Below are positions 57,137-64,000 of a stretch of DNA of 64,000 nucleotides, piece after piece (position 1 is the stretch's first letter; each line of letters begins with the position of its first letter). The notes beneath the pieces are model-generated. The model searched no databases, was not told the origin of the DNA, and saw only the letters and a program-made list of their open reading frames with translations. The DNA is from Psychrobacter sp. JCM 18902 (lineage in GTDB: Bacteria > Pseudomonadota > Gammaproteobacteria > Pseudomonadales > Moraxellaceae): positions 2,666,001-2,730,000 of the forward strand of contig NZ_CAJHBK010000001.1 of the NCBI RefSeq assembly GCF_904846615.1, read 5' to 3'. A program made the translations under genes and the position numbers.

Positions 57137-58951
57137 ATGCCAGATTTAGTAACTCCACTTGTATTGAAAGCTACTATTCCGGTCTTAATAAAAAAAATAC
57201 TGGATGAGATCAGACCTACTGTTGGAAATATAAATGACCAAACTAGACAGTTTTTTGAAATTGGTTTAAAAAAATATTTAAATAAGAAGTTTGATCAATA
57301 TTCTGAGCTTAAAACTCTACTAAGAGGTAATACACCAGTATATATTTATAATATATATTATCCTTTAAAGTTAAAGAATGATGATGAAGTTATTGAAACA
57401 AATAATGTCGCTAATATATTTGAGAATTCTAATGCTGTTACTATTATAGGCGATGCAGGTAGTGGTAAAAGTACACTTATAAAACATTTATTTCTAAATA
57501 CAATTAAAACAGGATATGCAATTCCTGTACTTGTAGAATTACGATATTTGAACAACGATGAAAATAGCCTACAAGAGTATATTAGGAATAAAGTCTTAGA
57601 AGATTGTATTGCTGAAAATCCTAAAATTTTAGACAAACTATTTGAAACAGGAAAATTCGTATTTTTCTTAGATGGCTATGATGAACTAAATACTGAAGTT
57701 AAATCTAATATTGTTAAAAATTTAAGTGAGTTTAGGAATAAATATCCAAGCAATAAGTTTATATTAACTACAAGACCCTACTCAGGTATCGAGCAATTAC
57801 AACGATTTCATAATTATTATGTAAAAGAGCTTTCTATAGAAGACAATGAAATTTCGGAATTCGTAAATACACAATTAAGAGATGAAGTTGAGCTTAGAAA
57901 TAAAATAAATGAATCTATAATCACAAATAGTAGTGGACATATTAATAGCTTTCTAACAAACCCTTTACTGCTATCACTGTATATTCTAACCTTTAAATCT
58001 AATGCAGATATACCAGCTAAAAAACATATTTTCTACCGCAGAGTTATTCAAGCGTTATTTTCAGAACACGATAGTCAAACTAAAGTTGGTTACATTAGAC
58101 AAAAACAATCTGGATTAATTCAAGAGGAGTTCGAAACAGTATTACAGTTATTCTGTTATCTATCTTATTTTGAAAGCAAGTTTAGCTGGGATACAGATTT
58201 TATATTTGAAAAATTTAAAATTATTAAAAATAAAAGTGAAATTAATTTTGAAAACTATAAGATTTTAAAAGACTTAAGTTCAGCCGTTGCGTTGTGGATT
58301 GAAGATAATGGGTTGTATTCTTTTGCCCATCGCTCTTTACAAGAATATTTTGCCTCATTGTTTGTTAAACAAATGACTTTAGAAGGCAAAGAAATAGTAT
58401 ATAAGAAAATACTTAATAGGCTGGATAAAAACCAAATATTTTTTGAATCAGAAAACTTTTTATCCTTATTGGAAGAGATGGATGAGTTGAACTTTAATAA
58501 ACTTTACTACCTTCCCTTATTAATTGAAATTAAAAGTATTTTAGATTTTTCAAGTAATAAGAGCCTTTATTTATCATTTATTAAAAAGTCATTTCCAAAA
58601 ATTAAAAAAAGTCCTGTTCTTATGGGTACAGCAATAGAGTTTAGCGATGATTTTGGTAAAATATCTTCTTTTAGAGAAGACTATCTAATTGAGTTGCATG
58701 GTATTCTTATTAAAGCGATCAAAGTTATTGATAAGGAAATATTGCCTATAGTTGAAGTGGTAGACGGTGTGAAATATTGGGAAATATCATTAATAGAAGA
58801 ATTCCCAGATTATTTCATTCAAGCAACATATGATGATGCACTGAATATAGCTATCTCATATAAAGATGCATTACTCGATGAGATAAAAAAGACAAAAGAT
58901 TTCATCGAAAAGTCAGAGAAGAACGATATAGATTTTGCCGATCTAATTTAG
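57137..58951 (+). CDS. NACHT-domain STAND NTPase, probable anti-phage protein (second copy)
   Basis: This 604-residue protein has the same layout as the gene at 26356. Walker A is GDAGSGKSTLIKHL with the first GSGK glycine at 108, Walker B is FLDGYDELNTE with its Asp at 179, TTRPYSG lies near 213, and HRSLQEYFASLFV near 398 ends the NACHT module. The spacing between motifs matches the first copy within a few residues. The N-terminus (VTPLVLKATIPVLIKKIL) differs from the first copy and carries no recognised effector. An anti-phage role is inferred from bacterial NACHT proteins in general. ATG 57137 has AAGGA six bases upstream. The gene is very AT-rich, a sign of acquisition. Confidence 0.83.
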   Translation: MPDLVTPLVLKATIPVLIKKILDEIRPTVGNINDQTRQFFEIGLKKYLNKKFDQYSELKTLLRGNTPVYIYNIYYPLKLKNDDEVIETNNVANIFENSNAVTIIGDAGSGKSTLIKHLFLNTIKTGYAIPVLVELRYLNNDENSLQEYIRNKVLEDCIAENPKILDKLFETGKFVFFLDGYDELNTEVKSNIVKNLSEFRNKYPSNKFILTTRPYSGIEQLQRFHNYYVKELSIEDNEISEFVNTQLRDEVELRNKINESIITNSSGHINSFLTNPLLLSLYILTFKSNADIPAKKHIFYRRVIQALFSEHDSQTKVGYIRQKQSGLIQEEFETVLQLFCYLSYFESKFSWDTDFIFEKFKIIKNKSEINFENYKILKDLSSAVALWIEDNGLYSFAHRSLQEYFASLFVKQMTLEGKEIVYKKILNRLDKNQIFFESENFLSLLEEMDELNFNKLYYLPLLIEIKSILDFSSNKSLYLSFIKKSFPKIKKSPVLMGTAIEFSDDFGKISSFREDYLIELHGILIKAIKVIDKEILPIVEVVDGVKYWEISLIEEFPDYFIQATYDDALNIAISYKDALLDEIKKTKDFIEKSEKNDIDFADLI

Positions 58952-59311
58952 TAGATAAAAAATATTCAGTGATAAGAATATCAGACTATATATATCCTTC
59001 AAAGAGATAAAAATTCTCACCTTTGCATATTTAAGGTAAGAATTTTTGCTAAGAATACATATTTATTTAGTTTTTAACTAATAGCAGCGGTTAGCTAAGC
59101 CTTCTTGACATCGCCTGAAACTACTGCTTAGCTTATGGAATGCGTTGATTTTATAATACTAAGTAAGGTCATGAAGGATCTTCTTTTTATTAAGACTACT
59201 ACCTAGGTTTATAACATAAGAATTAACGGAAATAGGTCAGCCCTCAACCCATCAAAAAGACAGCCAAGAAAACCAACCCATTTATTTCAACTTGATGCTT
59301 AGATTAAACGC
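58952..59311. other. Gene-free stretch after the second NACHT gene
   Basis: Apart from a terminator at 59009-59047, this 360-base AT-rich stretch shows no gene and no recognisable integration site. Confidence 0.4.
59009..59047 (+). terminator. Terminator after the second NACHT gene
   Basis: AAAATTCTCACCTT and AAGGTAAGAATTTT pair along almost their full length with one mismatch, followed by Ts. It lies 58 bases after the stop. Confidence 0.8.
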
Positions 59312-59689
59312 TTAATTCAACTGCAAAGAGCCCTTCGCATTCATCAGAAGCTCAACCACATCATCACCGCTAATCACTTCAAAGCGCTTATCGATGGCTG
59401 ATTCTTCGACACCATTATGTTTCATGCAAGCGCCGCAGACCAATACTTGACCGCCTTTTTCGATAAAGGCTTCTAACAATTCGCCCGCAGGTTCAAATGG
59501 CGCGCCAATATTGACGTTATCTAACGCGTTGGGCAGTGCCAAATGTACCGCGTCCACCATCAATATCACTGAGGCAGAATGACCTTTTTTGAGTGCCACG
59601 CCAGCCATAGTAAATGCTAAGGTGATTTTGCTTGGATTTGATTCACTATTATCAAATAACGTACCGACATAATCCGTCGTGTTAGCCAT
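59312..59689 (-). CDS. DsrE-family protein
   Basis: The 125-residue protein has the DsrE/DsrF-like fold. It resembles small sulfur-relay and peroxiredoxin-like proteins. The conserved cysteines in VLVCGACMKHNG near residue 88-95 are the likely sulfur-handling site. No tus or dsr partner genes are nearby, so its substrate is unknown. Confidence 0.75.
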   Translation of the reverse strand: MANTTDYVGTLFDNSESNPSKITLAFTMAGVALKKGHSASVILMVDAVHLALPNALDNVNIGAPFEPAGELLEAFIEKGGQVLVCGACMKHNGVEESAIDKRFEVISGDDVVELLMNAKGSLQLN

Positions 59690-59872
59690 AGTATTCTCCT
59701 TATAAGACTGTTTTAATTAGATAGTATTTAGTTGAGCTGAGTATGATGCTCACTACTATCCTAACATTTAATATATATATTTATATAATGTATTGTTAGG
59801 AAATAGTAGTTATAAGGTTAACTGATTGTGAATAGGTGTTTGTGACTTATGAATAAAGCTGAATAATAAATG

Positions 59873-60415
59873 CTAACTTTGCGGTGGCCACGGACGATCA
59901 GCATCACTGATGATCCATTCTGCCACATAGCCACTCGGTGGCAACTGCCAATCTGCTTGCCCCAATGAGGCTAGTACACGTGCTGTTTCTATCACCTTAC
60001 CTTTTTCAGTCACGCCCGTACGCAGTAGCGCAGAGGAGCAAGGTTTGCTCTTTACCCACATCGATTGCTCAATATATATCCAGCGCTCATCGAAGCCGAC
60101 GATATGCGTTTTCATGGTGATTTTATCAAAGGCACGAATGCGTTTGCGATATTGGATGGTGCTGCCAGCGACGACCAAACCCCAACGCTGCTTGAGCAGT
60201 TGGCTACCAAGCCCGCTACGCACCGCGAAGTCAGTACGACCCATATCAAAAAGGGTAAGTACGCGACCATTATTCATCTCTAAGAAATTATCAATATCTG
60301 TCAGACGACAGCGAAAGCTAATCTCACTCGTATCTTTAAACGTTAAGGTATTGCCTTTTTTGACTTGTAGCGCGGCGTGGGCGATGGTGCTGGCATAACG
60401 GATAAATGGATACAT
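59873..60415 (-). CDS. Acyl-CoA thioesterase-like hotdog protein
   Basis: The 180-residue protein shows the hotdog-fold 4HBT layout: FRCRLTDIDNFLEMNNGRVLTL near residue 33, with the likely catalytic DxD/N-type positions, followed by RWGLVVAGSTIQYRKRIRAF. This matches the THEM6-like branch of acyl-CoA thioesterases. The substrate is not predictable. It lies downstream of nothing obvious and is followed 44 bases later (leftward) by the preceding spacer; the YheT-like gene is upstream on the same strand. Confidence 0.75.
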   Translation of the reverse strand: MYPFIRYASTIAHAALQVKKGNTLTFKDTSEISFRCRLTDIDNFLEMNNGRVLTLFDMGRTDFAVRSGLGSQLLKQRWGLVVAGSTIQYRKRIRAFDKITMKTHIVGFDERWIYIEQSMWVKSKPCSSALLRTGVTEKGKVIETARVLASLGQADWQLPPSGYVAEWIISDADRPWPPQS

Positions 60416-60459
60416 AGTGCAATCTCAAAAGAGTAAAAGGTAAAGTGAGTATTCTTATT

Positions 60460-61524
60460 TTAGGGCTTATTAGATGCTACACCGATATGATTAAAATAAG
60501 CGCTGACAGTTTCAGGTATCCAGTTGATATCAAATCTTGATTTTTTATAAAGATGCGGCAATTTGTCTTTATCAGAGCGATAACGAATAAAACCCACATG
60601 CCCGCCATGCTCAGTGTCTAAGATAGTGACACTGTTAGACACATCATTCGGCGTGGCGGTAAAACCAAGGAAGGGGTCGTCTTTGGCACTAATTAACAAT
60701 AAAGGCTTCGTTACTTTTATCAAATAAGGCAGGGCTGATGAGGCTTGATAGTAGTGGTTATTAGAGCGGTAGCCGTGACGCGGCGCGGTAAAGATATCGT
60801 CAAAATCACTGATGCGATTGACTGCTTTGATTGAGTCGATCTCTTCTTTGCTGATGTCATTGGCTAAGGCTTTTTTGATAATCGGGTTGAGCAAATAAGG
60901 GGTGTAAATTCGATGACTCAAAAAGCTGTGCATACTAAGCGCCGCTGATGACATATCGACGGGAGCGGAGATGACCACAGCGCCTTGGCAGATTGCGTCG
61001 TCGCCATATTCGCCCATATATTTTGCCAAAGCATTGCCACCCAGTGACACCCCAGCCGCATAGATATTGGCGTACTGCTGACTTAGGTTTTGCAGCGCAT
61101 GATGCACCTCATCGGTATCACCCGCATTATAAAAAACTCGACCATTAGCAGGAATGCCGCCACAACTGCGGAAGTGCGCCACCACAAAGTGCCAGCCCTG
61201 AGCGTGCATTTGATGCGCCAAAGCACGTGCATAATGGCTGTCGCTACTGCCTTCCATACCGTGGAATAGCACGATTAATGGCGTTTGTTCACGCTCGCTG
61301 TTTTCTACGGTGGCGATAGGATGCGCATCATAAAAGTCATAAGCAATATCACTTTCATCCAACGAGTCTTTTTCGACCACACGGCGATAAGTAGGCGTTT
61401 TGGGCGCAAAAAACTTAGGCAAGATGCTTTGCAGATGCGGATTGGCCAGCCAAAAGGGCGGCTTAAAAGGCGCTGGAGAGAAGGGTTGGCTCGGTTTTGA
61501 CGTTGGCGAATTTGAGGTTGGCAT
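60460..61524 (-). CDS. YheT-type alpha/beta hydrolase
   Basis: The 354-residue cytoplasmic hydrolase has the family start PPFWLANPHLQSILPKFF, the oxyanion motif LFHGMEGSSDSHYARAL near residue 92, and the nucleophile serine in AAGVSLGGNALAKYMGE near 157. The catalytic histidine is in EHGGHVGFI near 315 and the aspartate in AKDDPF. The physiological ester or lipid substrate is unknown. Confidence 0.85.
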   Translation of the reverse strand: MPTSNSPTSKPSQPFSPAPFKPPFWLANPHLQSILPKFFAPKTPTYRRVVEKDSLDESDIAYDFYDAHPIATVENSEREQTPLIVLFHGMEGSSDSHYARALAHQMHAQGWHFVVAHFRSCGGIPANGRVFYNAGDTDEVHHALQNLSQQYANIYAAGVSLGGNALAKYMGEYGDDAICQGAVVISAPVDMSSAALSMHSFLSHRIYTPYLLNPIIKKALANDISKEEIDSIKAVNRISDFDDIFTAPRHGYRSNNHYYQASSALPYLIKVTKPLLLISAKDDPFLGFTATPNDVSNSVTILDTEHGGHVGFIRYRSDKDKLPHLYKKSRFDINWIPETVSAYFNHIGVASNKP

Positions 61525-61637
61525 AAAGGTATCTTATTTAATGGGCGTTAAAATCATCTTTAACAATCAGTGCCTTATCATACCCATGCCAGTTATCAAA
61601 ACCAATAAGATTTAGTGAATGCTCAGTGAACGCATGA

Positions 61638-62249
61638 TTACTCATTCAATTTTTCCGACGCATTTAATACCCGTCCATCCATCGCCAGACGTTCTTTTAA
61701 ATGGTCGATATCTGCCTCAGCAATCGTCACGGTCAATGTCACTTGTTTACTATAGGCAACATCATCGATACTGCCATTTAAACTGTCGACCACATAGCGG
61801 CACTGTGCTTCGGTCGCAAACTCTGCCAATATCTGCACTTGTACCATTGGCACATAAGGGCTTAAATCCATCTCATCGACGACTGCTTGCGCTGCGCCTG
61901 CATAAGCACGGGTTAGACCGCCTGCGCCCAGTTTAATACCACCAAAATAACGCACCACGATAATAATGACGTTACCGATCGCTTTATGTTGCAGCACATT
62001 TAATATAGGTCGCCCTGCCGTGCCATTCGGTTCACCATCATCATCAAAGCCTGCACTGGTAGTATTATTGGGATCACCAATGATATACGCCCAGCAGTGG
62101 TGGCGCGCATCGGCATATTGCTCGCGTAGTTGTTCCACGTGAAACATTGCCTGTTCACGCGAGGTTACAGGATAAGCGTAAGCAATAAACTCGGATTTTT
62201 TAATTTCTAAGCGCGCAGTGACAGCACGTTTTAGCGTTTGATAGCTCAT
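61638..62249 (-). CDS. YigZ/IMPACT family protein
   Basis: The 203-residue protein has the UPF0029 signature SAGFDDDGEPNGTAGRPIL near residue 70 and the N-terminal IKKSEFIAYAYPVTSREQA. The C-terminal domain has an alpha/beta fold of about 70 residues. The function of the bacterial family is not well defined. A parS-like palindrome at 62131-62146 is part of the coding sequence and gives residues MFHVEQL. Confidence 0.85.
   Translation of the reverse strand: MSYQTLKRAVTARLEIKKSEFIAYAYPVTSREQAMFHVEQLREQYADARHHCWAYIIGDPNNTTSAGFDDDGEPNGTAGRPILNVLQHKAIGNVIIIVVRYFGGIKLGAGGLTRAYAGAAQAVVDEMDLSPYVPMVQVQILAEFATEAQCRYVVDSLNGSIDDVAYSKQVTLTVTIAEADIDHLKERLAMDGRVLNASEKLNE
62131..62146. promoter_or_regulatory. 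parS-like site, origin-distal (in the yigZ gene)
   Basis: TGTTCCACGTGAAACA matches the parS consensus at 15 of 16 positions; one T in the left arm is C. At 47 kb from the origin it is the most distant site seen here. Confidence 0.7.
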
Positions 62250-62445
62250 ATTTCATCAGGTCTAGGTTGGATATGGTAAACTTGTCTAACTTTCACTGTC
62301 GTCCGTATTGGGTGCAGTGTTCATTTAATTTTTTATTATAGTACCACTTCTGACCCATGAAGATAGCGGACACGCTCAGTGCGAGTGCTGATGTCGTTAG
62401 CTGCTACGGTAAAGTAGGTATCATCAAACGAATGGTAGGCAATAT

Positions 62446-63150
62446 ATGCGTCTAGATAAATTTTTGAGTAAAGCTACTGAGCTATCGCGTAAAGAATCCA
62501 AAAAAATTCTGCACGCTGGTGAAGTGACGGTAAACGATCAAGTCATTAAAGACCCTGGCGTCCATGTCGATGTGGTCAATGACGATGTGATTTGGGCAGG
62601 CGAGCCATTATCGGTCGCGGCGGGCAGTCGTTATATTCTATTACATAAGCCTGAAGGCTTTGAATGTACGCTGAAAGTGAAAGAGCATCCAATCGTCACT
62701 GAGCTGATTGCGGTGCCAGAGCTTGGTAGCTTGCGCATTGCAGGGCGTCTTGATGTTGATACGACCGGCGCATTACTAATGAGTGATGATGGTAAATGGT
62801 TACACCGTGTCACCAGTCCTAAACATGAACATGCCAAAATCTATGAGCTGACTTTAGCAGATGCGATGGATGAAGCGGCGCAAGCCAATGCCGTCAAAGA
62901 AGTCGCTGAGGGCATCCTTTTAGAAGGCGATCACGAAGAAACAAAACCTGCGGTTCTAGAATTCATTGATGAGACGCATGCACGTTTGACGCTTGAGCAA
63001 GGTAAATATCATCAAGTAAAACGCATGATGGGTTACTTTGGTAATAGAGTGGTTGAGCTGCATCGCGCTAGTGTCGGTCATATTACTTTGGAAGGATTAG
63101 AGAAAGGCGACAGTCGCTTTTTAACACCTGAAGAAGTGGCTAAGTTCTAA
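62446..63150 (+). CDS. rsuA: 16S rRNA pseudouridine-516 synthase RsuA
   Basis: RsuA makes pseudouridine 516 in 16S rRNA. An S4-like RNA-binding domain (MRLDKFLSKATELSRKESKK) is followed by the catalytic domain. The motif RIAGRLDVDTTGALLMSDDG near residue 100 contains the catalytic aspartate. The C-terminal block YHQVKRMMGYFGNRVVELHR is present. The 234-residue length fits the family. It is divergent from the YigZ-like gene. Confidence 0.9.
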   Translation: MRLDKFLSKATELSRKESKKILHAGEVTVNDQVIKDPGVHVDVVNDDVIWAGEPLSVAAGSRYILLHKPEGFECTLKVKEHPIVTELIAVPELGSLRIAGRLDVDTTGALLMSDDGKWLHRVTSPKHEHAKIYELTLADAMDEAAQANAVKEVAEGILLEGDHEETKPAVLEFIDETHARLTLEQGKYHQVKRMMGYFGNRVVELHRASVGHITLEGLEKGDSRFLTPEEVAKF

Positions 63151-63193
63151 GTTTTTCATCTTGAAATGAACTCGCAAGCACTTCTTTACAATC

Positions 63194-63223
63194 AGCAGCC
63201 ACTTCACGTGTGCTGCTTTTTTT
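63194..63223 (+). terminator. Terminator after rsuA
   Basis: AGCAGC and GCTGCT arms, extended by CAC/GTG, are followed by seven Ts. It lies about 45 bases after the stop. Confidence 0.8.
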
Positions 63224-63446
63224 GACCGTAGTGTTTGACCATGTTTTTTAACTGTAGTTTTTAACTATCACTTTTACCCTGTTATGTCTCGCGTGTCCAC
63301 TGTGTTGCCTATCTCTTAAAGCTCAGTAGCAGTTTTGCAAAATTGAGCCGTTAAACCTTTGCAAAAGTATTCCTTGTGCTAAAGTCTGCCTATCTTTTTT
63401 TTAATCTATTTTTTTACATAATATCGTTGTCTTTATTAAAGGTGGC

Positions 63447-63589
63447 TATTGTTAAAAACCGATATTGTTAGAAGCGAGTATTATTAGAAACAGCTATTCT
63501 TAAGATTGAGTGTTGTTAAAATTAAAGGTTATTAAAAATCGTTGTTACTGAAACGCGCTGTTATTAAAAGCTGTTTTTGTTAAAACCAG
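63447..63589. repeat. Array of degenerate 16-bp repeats
   Basis: The spacer 63151-63603 has no gene, but most of its second half is a phased array of about nine 15-17-bp units of the form TATTGTTAAAAACCGA. Examples are TATTGTTAGAAGCGAG, TATTATTAGAAACAGC and TGTTATTAAAAGCTG. Each unit has a conserved TTRTTA-type core followed by an A-rich and a G/C-containing end. Weaker copies may continue upstream (about 63219-63275 and 63430). The spacing is unlike a CRISPR array. The array ends 14 bases before the start of the DsbC-like gene. Confidence 0.7.
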
Positions 63590-63603
63590 ATAGGACTGTC
63601 TCT

Positions 63604-64000
63604 GTGAAATCATCTCTATTAAAATCTGCCAGTTTAATTGGCGCCATGTTATTGGCAACCACCGCTTGTGCCCAGTCTAGTGATACTGCCGCTACTAACC
63701 AAAAAGCGAGCCAGAGTACTCAAAATACAAAAGCCGCTGGCACTGTTAGCAAGTCTGTTGACAGTCGCTTGCGCCAATTGCTCACTCAGGCAGGGATCAA
63801 AACACAAATTAGCTCTATTGTGCCGTCCAACTTACCCAATATGTATCAAGTCAATTTGGCGGGGCAGTTGCCTTTGCATATCACTGAAGATGGCAAATAT
63901 GTCATTCAAGGCGAGCTACAAAAGAATCCAAGCAAGCGTGTAGTCACCAAGACGCCAGCGCGTAGCACCAGTGCGCAGGCAGGCAAACCTGTCAGTGCGA
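63604..64000 (+). CDS. DsbC-like thiol-disulfide isomerase (3' end beyond window)
   Basis: The first 132 codons from GTG 63604 are visible. An N-terminal signal (MKSSLLKSASLIGAMLLATT) leads to ACAQ, where the cysteine suggests lipidation or a signal-peptidase I site. Residues 65-105 carry the DsbC dimerisation domain signature IVPSNLPNMYQVNLAGQLP followed by LHITEDGKYVIQGEL, which is typical of DsbC. The region between (about 25-50) is a long polar, low-complexity linker. The thioredoxin-fold domain with the catalytic CXXC is past the window edge, so the activity cannot be verified. Confidence 0.75.
   Translation, partial: MKSSLLKSASLIGAMLLATTACAQSSDTAATNQKASQSTQNTKAAGTVSKSVDSRLRQLLTQAGIKTQISSIVPSNLPNMYQVNLAGQLPLHITEDGKYVIQGELQKNPSKRVVTKTPARSTSAQAGKPVSA

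Noticed and set aside
63447..63589. CRISPR array
   Set aside because: Units are 15-17 bases and contiguous, with no unique spacers and no cas genes nearby.

Overview
The window is a chromosomal segment around the replication origin of a gammaproteobacterium. The layout (rpmH-rnpA-yidD-yidC-mnmE leftward, dnaA-dnaN-recF-gyrB rightward), the protein sequences, the moderate GC content and the AT-rich spacers point to Moraxellaceae, most likely Psychrobacter. This assignment is inference; there is no rRNA in the window to confirm it.

Left arm (1-14.6 kb), mostly transcribed leftward away from the origin: thrC (cut by the window edge), rsmB, fmt, a rightward hybrid histidine kinase, ribE, nrdR-ribD, mnmE, yidC, yidD, rnpA and rpmH. 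The origin lies at about 14.84-15.09 kb, with at least seven DnaA-box-like 9-mers and an AT-rich segment. A second cluster of five DnaA boxes sits between ribE and ribD, and three more lie between yidC and yidD. Eight ParB-type parS palindromes (one perfect, five with one mismatch and two with a second change or terminal substitution) are scattered from 1.8 to 62.1 kb, several of them inside genes.

Right arm, core part (15.2-26.3 kb): dnaA, dnaN, recF, gyrB, mntP, rlmF, a LysE-type exporter and an enoyl-CoA hydratase/isomerase.

Accessory and metabolic part (26.3-64 kb): a NACHT-type NTPase; a head-only YadA-like protein with a duplicated 71-residue block; a PatB/MalY-type C-S lyase; a leftward operon of an alkylglycerone-phosphate-synthase-like flavoenzyme, GlpD and an FGGY kinase; guaA; a small remnant island bounded by an exact-size duplication of the guaA 3' end, followed by more accessory genes; two MDR oxidoreductases; a three-gene membrane operon (DUF2157, DUF4401, GDYXXLXY); a complete oligopeptide ABC importer (oppABCDF) flanked by a DUF2798 gene on one side and a decayed copy of its 3' end on the other; an aspartate/glutamate racemase-family protein; a nitronate monooxygenase-like protein; a second NACHT NTPase with the same domain spacing as the first; a DsrE-like protein, a thioesterase, a YheT-type hydrolase, a YigZ/IMPACT protein, rsuA, and the start of a DsbC-like thiol-disulfide isomerase preceded by an array of degenerate 16-bp repeats.

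The most notable observations are the guaA-linked remnant island, the pair of NACHT NTPases (probable anti-phage proteins), the second DnaA-box cluster with an adjacent parS, the DUF2798 duplication bracketing the opp operon, and the 16-bp repeat array. No tRNA, rRNA, CRISPR array, intact insertion sequence or integrase was recognised.
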